Position numbers and translations under genes: made by a program. Below are positions 23,973-31,289 of a DNA stretch of 54,891 nt, in pieces. The notes beneath the pieces are model-generated. The model did not search any database. It was not told the origin of the DNA and saw only the letters and a program-made list of their open reading frames with translations. Source of the DNA: Actinomycetes bacterium (GTDB taxonomy: Bacteria > Actinomycetota > Acidimicrobiia > Acidimicrobiales > Ilumatobacteraceae); assembly GCA_025359865.1 (NCBI GenBank), contig JANYDH010000130.1, positions 1-54,891 of the forward strand. Direction: 5' to 3'. Each line of letters starts with the position of its first letter. Position 1 is the first letter of the stretch.

Positions 23973-24992
23973 ATGGATTTGGTCGATCCGTTCGGACGCA
24001 CCATTCGTGACCTGCGCATCTCGGTCACCGACCGGTGCAACTTCCGCTGTACCTATTGCATGCCGGAAGAGGGGATGACCTGGTTGCCGCGGTCCGAGGT
24101 GCTCACGTTCGAAGAGTTCGAGCGCCTCGCACGAATCTTCGTCGAGCGGTTCGAGGTCGACGGCCTGCGCCTGACCGGCGGTGAGCCGACGGTCCGGGCG
24201 CACCTGCCGGTGCTGGTTCGCAAGCTCGCCGCGCTGCGGGTGCCAGCTTCGTCGTCGTCGCCGTTGGCGGGGCGCAAGCCCGACCTGTCGATCACCACCA
24301 ACGGCGCGACGTTTCGTCTGATGGCGCACGAATTGCACGAAGCCGGCATTGACCGGGTCAACATCAGTCTCGACACATTGCGAGCCGACCGGTTTCTGTC
24401 GATGACTCGCCGAGATGAACTGACCCGGGTGCTCGACGGCATCGAAGCGGCCAAAGAGGCAGGGCTCGCACCGGTCAAGATCAACGCGGTAGTCCAGCGT
24501 GGCGTCAACGACGACGAGATTGTCGATCTCGCCCGCTACGGCCGTGATCACGACGTCGAGATGCGGTTCATCGAGTTCATGCCGCTCGACGCCAGCGGTC
24601 ACTGGATGAATGATCAGGTGGTCAGCCAGGATGAGATCGTGGCTGCCATCTCGGCAGTGTTTCCGCTCGAACCGGTACCGGCCAGGGGTTCAGCGCCCGC
24701 TGACCGGTGGCGTTATCTCGATGGCGGGGGATTGGTCGGGGTCATCCCGACCGTCACAAAGCCGTTCTGCGGCGATTGCGACCGGGTTCGTCTCACGGCC
24801 GAGGGCCAGTTCCGCACCTGCTTGTTCGCCACCACCGAATTCTGTTTTCGAACGCTCATGCGCGACGGGGCTTCTGACGATGACATTGCTGTGGAGATCC
24901 AACGGGCGGTGGGCACCAAGTGGGCCGGCCACCAGATCAACCAGGTCACGTTCATTCGTCCGAACAGGTCGATGAGCCAGATCGGTGGCTAG
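23973..24992 (+). CDS. moaA: GTP 3',8-cyclase (MoaA)
   Basis: MoaA is the radical-SAM enzyme that rearranges GTP to 3',8-cyclo-GTP, the first step of molybdenum-cofactor synthesis; MoaC then makes cPMP. The 339-residue protein has the SAM-cluster motif CNFRCTYC near the N-terminus, LTGGEPTVR and NISLDTL. The second 4Fe-4S site is the C-terminal FCGDCDRVRLTAEGQFRTCLF region, split here as CxxC plus a later Cys. It ends with the functional GG tail (QIGG). An unusual Ser-rich insert (ASSSSPLAGR) lies near residues 91-100. It lies 45 bp after moeA, and its 3' end overlaps the next gene by 8 bp. Confidence 0.96.
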   Translation: MDLVDPFGRTIRDLRISVTDRCNFRCTYCMPEEGMTWLPRSEVLTFEEFERLARIFVERFEVDGLRLTGGEPTVRAHLPVLVRKLAALRVPASSSSPLAGRKPDLSITTNGATFRLMAHELHEAGIDRVNISLDTLRADRFLSMTRRDELTRVLDGIEAAKEAGLAPVKINAVVQRGVNDDEIVDLARYGRDHDVEMRFIEFMPLDASGHWMNDQVVSQDEIVAAISAVFPLEPVPARGSAPADRWRYLDGGGLVGVIPTVTKPFCGDCDRVRLTAEGQFRTCLFATTEFCFRTLMRDGASDDDIAVEIQRAVGTKWAGHQINQVTFIRPNRSMSQIGG

Positions 24993-25989
24993 ACCGCGCA
25001 GTGGAAACGTCGGTGGGTTACTGGTTGCCGGCAGCCTGGTCGTCGCTGCAGCCTGGGTCTCGGGTGCCCTTGCCGGTCCGGTCACTGTCATCGGTCCGGC
25101 GCTCGCCAGCCGAGTAGCCAACCGGATCACACCGCCGGCGCCGACCATCGGGGGGTGCGCTGTCTTTCCCGTATCCAACGCGTGGAATCAAGACGTCAGT
25201 GCCCTACCGCTGCGCGCCAACTCGACGCAGATGATCAGTGCGATCCAGGCAAGCGGCAGTGACAACCTGCATCCTGACTTTGGTGAAGACCCCACGTACG
25301 GCATCCCGTACTCGGTGGTGCCCATCGACCAGCCGTTGGTACCGGTGGTGTACGGCGACTATGCCGACGAGAGCGACCCAGGGCCGTTTCCGATTCCGTT
25401 GCTCGCCCCGGTTGAGGGCGGCGTCAATGCCGACGGCGATCGGCATGTGGTGGTCGTACAACAGGGTTCGTGTCAACTGGTCGAGTTGTACCACGCTCGG
25501 CGCACCGGCACCGGATGGTCGGCTGATTCTGGGGCGCACTGGAATTTGACCACCGGCGACCTCCGCCCAAGCGGATGGACAAGCGCCGATGCCGCCGGTT
25601 TGCCGATCTTGCCCGGACTCGTGCGATACGACGAGGTTGCTGCCGGGGTGATCCGTCACGCAATCCGGGTGACGTTCGGTTCCACGCAACGGGGGTTCGT
25701 GTTACCCGCTACGCATTTCGCGTCCTCGGATTCGAATCAAAACCTGCCGGCAATGGGGATGAGGTTGCGACTGAAGGCCGGCTACGACATCAGCGCATTC
25801 ACCGGACAGGCCCGGGTCATCGCCGTGGCGTTGCAGCACTTCGGCCTGATCGTGGCCGACAACGGCAGTAACTGGTTCTTCCAAGGCGGCACGGATCCGC
25901 GGTGGAACGATGACGACCTGAGCCAGTTGAAGGCCGTCCCCGGCACCGCGTTCGAAGTGGTCGACACGGGCCCGGTGCGAACGAGTTAG
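24985..25989 (+). CDS. secreted hypothetical protein inserted between moaA and moaC
   Basis: This 334-residue exported protein has a GTG start overlapping moaA by 8 bp. An Arg-containing N-region, a hydrophobic stretch (GGLLVAGSLVVAAAWVSGALAG) and an Ala-rich segment look like a signal sequence or membrane anchor. The mature part is Gly/Pro/Asp-rich with only two Cys (GGCAVFP and QGSCQL) that could form a disulfide. I do not recognise a catalytic motif. Similar secreted proteins of unknown function occur in other actinomycetes. Its place in the middle of the molybdenum-cofactor genes, translationally coupled to moaA, is unexplained. Confidence 0.75.
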   Translation: MARPRSGNVGGLLVAGSLVVAAAWVSGALAGPVTVIGPALASRVANRITPPAPTIGGCAVFPVSNAWNQDVSALPLRANSTQMISAIQASGSDNLHPDFGEDPTYGIPYSVVPIDQPLVPVVYGDYADESDPGPFPIPLLAPVEGGVNADGDRHVVVVQQGSCQLVELYHARRTGTGWSADSGAHWNLTTGDLRPSGWTSADAAGLPILPGLVRYDEVAAGVIRHAIRVTFGSTQRGFVLPATHFASSDSNQNLPAMGMRLRLKAGYDISAFTGQARVIAVALQHFGLIVADNGSNWFFQGGTDPRWNDDDLSQLKAVPGTAFEVVDTGPVRTS

Positions 25990-26058
25990 CGGTCGTCTGG
26001 CATACAGATCGCGATTGGCGCGCGCGGGGCGCGCGGATTCACTACGATCTCGTGACAG

Positions 26059-26622
26059 ATGAGTGACTTGTCGTTCACGCACCTCGATCCACTGGGCCGT
26101 GCCCGGATGGTCGACGTCACCCCCAAAGAACCCACCCACCGTCGCGCTGTCGCGCGGTGCAAGGTTTTCATGCGCCCTGAGACCACTGCGGCCATCGCCA
26201 ACCGCGAGGTCAACAAAGGCGATGTGCTTGCGGTGGCCCGCGTTGCCGGCATCCAGGCTGCCAAACGCACGAGCGACATGATCCCGTTGTGCCACCCGCT
26301 GCTCATCGGCGCGGTCAATCTCAACTTCGAGATCGGCGATGATTTTGTGGCGGTCGAGGCAAACGTCGACACGATCGACCGTACCGGAGTGGAAATGGAA
26401 GCCCTCCATGCATGCTCGGTCGCTGCCCTGACCATCTATGACATGTGCAAGTCGGCAGATCGTGGCATGGTCATCGGTGAACTGGCCCTGTGGGAAAAGA
26501 CCGGCGGACGGTCTGGTATCTACCGACGCGTTGCCGAGTCCGAGTCCGAGTCCGAGTCCGAGTCCGAGTCCGCGCCGGAGTCCGATGTGTCATTCTCTGT
26601 CACGAATGTAGTACAATCGTAA
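26059..26622 (+). CDS. moaC: cyclic pyranopterin monophosphate synthase (MoaC)
   Basis: MoaC converts MoaA's 3',8-cyclo-GTP to cyclic pyranopterin monophosphate. The 187-residue protein carries the active-site motifs KRTSDMIPLCHPL near residues 72-84, TGVEMEALHACSVAALTIYDMCK, and a final EKTGGRSG. After the normal family end it has an extra tail of about 30 residues beginning with repeated Ser-Glu dipeptides, encoded by six perfect GAGTCC hexamers. Such an acidic tail is not part of the MoaC catalytic domain. It is separated from moaA by one secreted-protein gene and followed at 53 bp by the SepX/GlpR-like gene. Confidence 0.94.
   Translation: MSDLSFTHLDPLGRARMVDVTPKEPTHRRAVARCKVFMRPETTAAIANREVNKGDVLAVARVAGIQAAKRTSDMIPLCHPLLIGAVNLNFEIGDDFVAVEANVDTIDRTGVEMEALHACSVAALTIYDMCKSADRGMVIGELALWEKTGGRSGIYRRVAESESESESESESAPESDVSFSVTNVVQS
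26536..26571 (+). repeat. (GAGTCC)6 hexanucleotide microsatellite in moaC
   Basis: Six perfect copies of GAGTCC encode repeated Glu-Ser at the end of MoaC, with a seventh copy at 26578-26583 after an interruption. Six-base units keep the reading frame, so length changes would only vary the acidic tail. Confidence 0.95.
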
Positions 26623-26675
26623 TGAAGGCCAACATGCTCATCCATTCGTCTCGCGAACTCAGGAACAGGTAGCCA

Positions 26676-27272
26676 GTGGGAAAGATCGTTCTTCTAGCCG
26701 TCGCTGCTGCGTGGGCGGCCGTGTTGCTGCCGCCGTTGTTGCGCAACCGGATGGTCAACCGTCCGGGATCATCGGTCACCGATTTCCGTCGGCAACTCTC
26801 CACGTTGCAGCGCGCGGTTCCTACCCGCAGCATCACCCCGATGCGCTCGATGGCCCGCCCGCTTACACCATCACCATTGCAGAAGCCGGCAGTGCAGCAC
26901 CGGTCGAGCCACATGCCACGTGCTCACCAATCGGCTGAGCACGGTTATGAGCGCCAACACCACACTGGTGAGCTTGCCCGCCGTTCGCCGCGAGATCACA
27001 CCCAGCCCATGCACCGCCAGGTGCATCTGCAGAGTCGTCAGGTCGGTCACCGCGAGATCATTCGCCGTCGGCGTACCAACGTGCTGTTCGTGCTGGTCAT
27101 GGCCAATGTGCTCACGCTGTTCCTGGCCGCTACCACCAAGGCGCACGGGTTCGTCTACGGCTTCGCTCTGGCCTTCGTCTCGTTGTGCGGCTACTGCTAC
27201 AAGCTGGCCCAGTTGCGCCAGTACGAGCAAGACAGCCAGTACAGCGAAGCAAACTGGTTCAACGCCGCCTGA
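26676..27272 (+). CDS. membrane protein resembling actinobacterial SepX/GlpR
   Basis: This 198-residue protein has an N-terminal membrane helix (residues about 3-22, KIVLLAVAAAWAAVLLPPLL). A Pro/His/Arg-rich cytosolic loop follows, with SVTDFRRQLSTLQR near 33-46. Two further hydrophobic segments lie near 135-152 and 158-175, and the tail is polar. The arrangement and the WAAVLLPPLLR / FRRQL pattern resemble SepX of Streptomyces and GlpR, the membrane receptor of Glp in Corynebacterium. Both act in cell division and lie near galU-moeA. Identity as a true orthologue is not proven. The start is the GTG at 26676. It precedes tRNA-Ala. Confidence 0.65.
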   Translation: MGKIVLLAVAAAWAAVLLPPLLRNRMVNRPGSSVTDFRRQLSTLQRAVPTRSITPMRSMARPLTPSPLQKPAVQHRSSHMPRAHQSAEHGYERQHHTGELARRSPRDHTQPMHRQVHLQSRQVGHREIIRRRRTNVLFVLVMANVLTLFLAATTKAHGFVYGFALAFVSLCGYCYKLAQLRQYEQDSQYSEANWFNAA

Positions 27273-27317
27273 CCTTGTCCACCGCAACCTTGACCGCGGC
27301 TACCTTGTCCGCCGCTA
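27273..27317 (+). repeat. 15-bp tandem repeat (x3) overlapping the predicted tRNA promoter
   Basis: Three imperfect 15-bp units starting ACCTTG lie at 27273-27287, 27288-27302 and 27303-27317, filling the gap after the SepX-like stop. Each unit contains a TTGTCC or TTGACC box resembling a -35 hexamer. TACACT at 27317-27322 is a plausible -10, about 14 bp before the tRNA. The best -35/-10 spacing is 20 bp, longer than ideal, so the promoter call is tentative; the repeat itself is plain. Confidence 0.7.
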
Positions 27318-27335
27318 CACTGCGGAAGCCAATCG

Positions 27336-27408
27336 GGGGGTGTAGCTCAGTTGGCAGAGCGCAACAATCGCACTGTTGAGGCCAAGGGTTCAATTCCCTT
27401 CACCTCCA
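27336..27408 (+). tRNA. tRNA-Ala (anticodon CGC)
   Basis: The 73-nt sequence folds into a full cloverleaf. The acceptor stem GGGGGTG/CACCTCC contains the G3.U70 pair that marks alanine tRNAs. The D-stem is GCTC/GAGC, the anticodon stem CAACA/TGTTG has the loop ATCGCAC (anticodon CGC at 27369-27371, reading GCG), and the T-arm is AAGGG-TTCAATT-CCCTT. The discriminator base is A; the 3' CCA is not encoded. Confidence 0.95.
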
Positions 27409-27425
27409 CCCGAAAACGCCAGGTC

Positions 27426-27459
27426 AGAGGCCCTCTCCGAGCAATCGGAGGGGGCCTCT
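27426..27459 (+). terminator. intrinsic-type terminator after tRNA-Ala
   Basis: AGAGGCCCTCTCCGA (27426-27440) pairs with TCGGAGGGGGCCTCT (27445-27459) with a single T.G wobble, capped by a GCAA tetraloop and followed by TTTCGTCG. The 15-bp stem lies 17 bp after the tRNA and is a strong Rho-independent terminator with a short T-run. Confidence 0.9.
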
Positions 27460-27488
27460 TTCGTCGTCTGATCCCGTTTTGAGCCCGC

Positions 27489-27534
27489 GTCTGGGCACCG
27501 GTGGTGGGCTATAGCCCACCACCGGTGCCCAGAC
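27489..27534. repeat. 46-bp perfect palindrome
   Basis: The segment is its own reverse complement over all 46 bases, from GTCTGGGCACC to GGTGCCCAGAC with centre CTATAG, with no spacer. It lies 29 bp after the tRNA terminator and 43 bp before the start of the sarcosine/dimethylglycine dehydrogenase gene. It may be a second terminator, an operator for a dimeric regulator, or a mobile palindromic element. No regulator gene is adjacent. Confidence 0.9.
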
Positions 27535-27577
27535 CTCGCTGTATTGTCGCAGGACGCCCGGTGATGGAGGAGGTCGC

Positions 27578-30037
27578 GTGTCGACAGCAGTGACGGTTCC
27601 CGCAAGGGCGCGGGTGGTCGTGATCGGTGGCGGGGTGATTGGCTGTTCGGTCGCCTATCACCTCGCGCACATGGGCTGGCGCGACGTGGTCTTGGTCGAG
27701 CGCGATCAGTTGACGTCGGGCACGACCTGGCATGCGGCCGGGCTGATGGTCACGTTCGGTTCGACGTCGGAAACGTCGACGGAGATGCGTACGTACACGC
27801 GTGATCTGTATGCCGGGTTGGAAGCTGAGACCGGGCTGGCGACTGGATTCAAACCAGTCGGCTTCATCGAACTCGCCACCGAACCCGACCGGTTGGAGGA
27901 GTACCGACGAGTGTCGGCCTTTAACCGGTACTGCGGGGTCGACGTGCACGAGATCTCGGCTCGCGAGGTCGCCGAGTTGTTCCCTCTGGCGCGTACTGAC
28001 GACGTGCTGGCCGGGTTCTATGTAGCTGAAGACGGACGGGTCAACCCGGTCGATGTGACGATGTCGCTCGCGAAAGGTGCCCGCCTGCAGGGCGCAACGA
28101 TTCTGCAAGGGGTGACGGTCACCGATGTCACGTCGCGCCATGGCGCAGTGCACAGCGTTGTCACCGACCACGGCACGATCGAGGCGGAATACGTCGTCAA
28201 CTGTGCGGGCATGTGGGCACGTCAACTGGGGGCTCTGTCGGGGGTGAACATCGCGTTGCAGGCCGCTGAGCACTATTACTTGATCACCGAGCAGATAGAG
28301 GGGATGAACGGTTCATGGCCGGTGATCGAGGACCCTGCGAACTACGGGTACTACCGCGAGGAGGTCGGTGGGCTGATGATCGGCCTGTTCGAAACGGTCT
28401 GCGCGCCATGGAACGTGGGCGGTATCCCGAACGACGTTTCGTTTGCATCGTTGCCTCCCGATTGGGACCGAATGGGGCCATACGTCGAGCGGGCCATGAG
28501 CCGTGTGCCGATCTCGGCCGATACAGGTATACGCACGTTCTTCTGCGGTCCGGAGAGCTTCACCCCGGATCTCGCGCCGGTGGTGGGTGAGGCACCCGAA
28601 CTACGTAACTACTTCGTTGCGGCAGGTCTCAACTCGGTCGGTATTCTCACCGGCGGTGGCCTCGGCCGTGTGATCGCACACTGGATCACCACCGGGCAAC
28701 CCGATGTGGATGTCACCGGATTCAACATCGATCGGTTCCACCCGTACCAGTCGAACCCCGACTATCGCCGTACTCGCACGGTCGAGTCGCTCGGCATGGT
28801 GTACCAATGCCACTACCCGAATCGCTCGATGCAGACCGCCCGCGGTGCCAAGGTGTCGCCCGTGCACCATCGTCTTGCCGCCCAGGGTGCCTACTTCAAA
28901 GACGTCAGTGGATGGGAGGGTGCCGACTGGTTCGCCGGCACCGGGCAACAGCCTGAGCCCGGCCCGCTCACATGGGGTCGTCCGTCGTGGTGGGCGAAAT
29001 GGCAGGCAGAACACCACGCTTGTCGTACCGGGGTCGTCGTGATGGACATGTCGTTCATGTCGAAGTTCCGCGTGCAGGGCCGTGATGCCGGACCGCTGCT
29101 CGAGCACCTGTCGGCCAACTCGGTCGACGGAACAGCGGGCACCATCACCTACACCCAGTGGCTCAACACCGACGGACGGCTCGAGGCCGATCTCACCGTG
29201 ACGAAGTTGGATGACGGCGAGTTCTTCGTGGTCGCCACCGACACCGCGCATCGGCACGTCCAGACCCTCCTCCGCCGAAGCGCTGCCGATCGGCACGCCT
29301 TCGTCACCGACGTCACGTCAGGCTTTGCTCAGCTCAATCTGCAGGGGCCACGGTCGCGTGATGTGCTGCAGGCACTCACCACGGTCGATCTTTCGAATGT
29401 CGCGTTCCCGTTCAGGACTGCACGCGAGATCGACGTCGGCTTCGCCCGAGTGCTGTGTACCCGCATCACCTACCTCGGCGAGTTGGGCTACGAGCTGTTC
29501 GTTCCCTCTGAACAGGCCATGCACGTCTACGACCGACTGGTCGAGGGTGGAGCACCGCTCGGATTGCGTCACGCCGGGTTGAAGGCACTATCGAGCCTGC
29601 GGATGGAGAAGGGCTACCGCGACTATGGCCACGACATCGACAACACCGATGGTGTGCTCGAGGCGGGCTTGGGGTTTGCCGTTGCGCTCGACAAGCCCGG
29701 GGGATTCGTCGGCCGTGACGCGGTGGCGGCGCAGAAAGCCGCCGGGCCGCTCACGCGTCGCCTCGTGCAGGTGCAGGTGACCGACCCCGCCCCGCTGATG
29801 TTCCATGCCGAGGTCGTCCGCCGCAACGGCATGGTCGTCGGCTACATCCGCGCCGCGTCGTATGGCCACACGCTTGGTGGCGCAGTCGGGTTGGCGATGA
29901 TCGAGGCCGGGGTGCCGATCACAGCGCAGTACTTTTCGGAGGCGTCGTGGACGGTCGAGATCGCCGGTCATGAGTATCCGGCCATAGCCTCGATCTCGCC
30001 CCTCTATGACCCGCGCAATGAGCGGATCAGACTGTGA
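27578..30037 (+). CDS. FAD-dependent dimethylglycine/sarcosine dehydrogenase-like protein
   Basis: This 819-residue two-domain enzyme has an N-terminal DAO-type FAD domain with IGGGVIGCSVAYHL near residues 16-29. It also carries SGTTWHAAGL with His52, the position that covalently binds FAD in sarcosine and dimethylglycine dehydrogenases. A GcvT-like C-terminal half with the barrel domain follows (ITYLGELGYELFVP, RMEKGYRDYGHDI), which passes the released C1 unit to tetrahydrofolate. The length equals DMGDH/SARDH. GTG at 27578 is preceded by GGAGG with a 7-nt gap. It is followed by a class V aminotransferase, and together they suggest use of N-methylated glycine derivatives. Confidence 0.9.
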   Translation: MSTAVTVPARARVVVIGGGVIGCSVAYHLAHMGWRDVVLVERDQLTSGTTWHAAGLMVTFGSTSETSTEMRTYTRDLYAGLEAETGLATGFKPVGFIELATEPDRLEEYRRVSAFNRYCGVDVHEISAREVAELFPLARTDDVLAGFYVAEDGRVNPVDVTMSLAKGARLQGATILQGVTVTDVTSRHGAVHSVVTDHGTIEAEYVVNCAGMWARQLGALSGVNIALQAAEHYYLITEQIEGMNGSWPVIEDPANYGYYREEVGGLMIGLFETVCAPWNVGGIPNDVSFASLPPDWDRMGPYVERAMSRVPISADTGIRTFFCGPESFTPDLAPVVGEAPELRNYFVAAGLNSVGILTGGGLGRVIAHWITTGQPDVDVTGFNIDRFHPYQSNPDYRRTRTVESLGMVYQCHYPNRSMQTARGAKVSPVHHRLAAQGAYFKDVSGWEGADWFAGTGQQPEPGPLTWGRPSWWAKWQAEHHACRTGVVVMDMSFMSKFRVQGRDAGPLLEHLSANSVDGTAGTITYTQWLNTDGRLEADLTVTKLDDGEFFVVATDTAHRHVQTLLRRSAADRHAFVTDVTSGFAQLNLQGPRSRDVLQALTTVDLSNVAFPFRTAREIDVGFARVLCTRITYLGELGYELFVPSEQAMHVYDRLVEGGAPLGLRHAGLKALSSLRMEKGYRDYGHDIDNTDGVLEAGLGFAVALDKPGGFVGRDAVAAQKAAGPLTRRLVQVQVTDPAPLMFHAEVVRRNGMVVGYIRAASYGHTLGGAVGLAMIEAGVPITAQYFSEASWTVEIAGHEYPAIASISPLYDPRNERIRL

Positions 30038-30041
30038 ATCG

Positions 30042-31220
30042 ATGCCCGAGTTCGGCCCCGCCCTACGATCCGAGTGGATGCTCGATCCGGCCATCACCTA
30101 TCTGAACCACGGTACGGTCGGTGCGCCGCCACGGCGGGTGCTGACCGCTCAACGAGCCATCCTTGACGAGATCGAACGCCAACCAGCGCGGTTCATGCTG
30201 CGTGAGTTGGCCGATGTCGAAGCGGGCGGAATGCCCGCACACCCACGAATGCGCACGGCAGCGAATGCGGTTGCGGCGTTCCTGGGTGTGGATGGAGATG
30301 ATCTCGGATTCGTCGATAACGCGACGACCGGCGCCAACGCAGTGCTGCGCTCGTTCCCGTTCGAGCAGGGTGATGAGGTGCTCGTCACCAGCATCGGTTA
30401 CGGCGGCGTCAACAATGCGGTCAGCTACGTCACCGAACGCGCCGGAGCCACGATGCGGACGGTACAGATGCCTGCCGCCGGCTCGCCTCCCGGGCAGTTC
30501 GTCGATGCCGTGGATGCAGCGATCGGTCCGCGTACCAAGATCATGGTGATCGACCACATCTCGGCCGAGACGGCGCTGTTGCTCCCGGTCGCCGACATCG
30601 CCGCCCGGTGCCACGCCAAGGGTGTGCTCGTGTTGGTCGACGGCGCGCATGCGCCCGGCGCGATCGCACTCGACATTGCCGCGCTCGATGTCGACTGGTA
30701 CTTCGCCAACCTGCACAAGTGGGCGTGGGCACCGCGCAGTTCCGGCGTGTTGTGGGCATCGAAGGCGCAGCAGGCGAACCTCCACCCGACGGTCATCTCG
30801 TGGGGGCTGGGTAACGGAATGGCGGCCGAGTTCGACTTGCTCGGCACACGCGACCCCAGCGCGGTCCTGGCCGCGCCGGTAGCGATCGAAATGATGCGCG
30901 AGTGGGGGTTCGACGCGATCTGCGCGTACAACCACGATCTGGCGATGTCGGGTGCCGCGCTGCTCGCCGACCGGTGGGGCACAGCCTTCCTGACGCCTGA
31001 CTCGATGATTGGCACCATGGCCACTGTGCGACTGCCTGCTGCGGCCGGGTCGACTGTTGCCGACTCGGGCCGGATGCGTGAGTTGCTGTGGAACGAAGAA
31101 CGAATCGAGGTGCCGGTCTTCGCCGATGATGCGGGACTGACAATGCGGATCAGCGCGCAGGTGTACAACGGACTCGACGACATCGAGCAACTCGCCGAAG
31201 CGGTCGTCCGGCTGGTGTGA
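30042..31220 (+). CDS. class V aminotransferase family PLP protein (isopenicillin-N-epimerase/kynureninase-like)
   Basis: This 392-residue fold-type I PLP enzyme has YLNHGTVGAPP near the N-terminus, DNATTGANAVLR, the Asp/His motif DGAHAPGAIALDI, and the cofactor Lys in ANLHKWAW. It belongs to the isopenicillin N epimerase-like group of class V enzymes, which includes epimerases, desulfurases and lyases; the substrate is unknown. The ATG at 30042 lies 5 nt after the upstream stop; an in-frame ATG at 30018 would overlap it. It is likely co-transcribed with the dehydrogenase gene, so a substrate related to N-methyl or D-amino acids is possible. Confidence 0.82.
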   Translation: MPEFGPALRSEWMLDPAITYLNHGTVGAPPRRVLTAQRAILDEIERQPARFMLRELADVEAGGMPAHPRMRTAANAVAAFLGVDGDDLGFVDNATTGANAVLRSFPFEQGDEVLVTSIGYGGVNNAVSYVTERAGATMRTVQMPAAGSPPGQFVDAVDAAIGPRTKIMVIDHISAETALLLPVADIAARCHAKGVLVLVDGAHAPGAIALDIAALDVDWYFANLHKWAWAPRSSGVLWASKAQQANLHPTVISWGLGNGMAAEFDLLGTRDPSAVLAAPVAIEMMREWGFDAICAYNHDLAMSGAALLADRWGTAFLTPDSMIGTMATVRLPAAAGSTVADSGRMRELLWNEERIEVPVFADDAGLTMRISAQVYNGLDDIEQLAEAVVRLV

Positions 31221-31289
31221 TCGTTCGCTACCCGCTGGTGAGTTGGGACCGAACCCCGTCGGCCCATGCGGTCTAGGAGATGCAGTTCT

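Noticed and set aside
26588-26617. Possible promoter (TACAAT) at the end of moaC for the SepX-like gene
   Set aside because: The -10-like hexamer is good, but no credible -35 lies at 16-18 bp. Not reported as a feature.
26490-26672. Small plus frame with an RVRVRV repeat
   Set aside because: It is the moaC hexamer tract read in another frame, with no ribosome-binding site.
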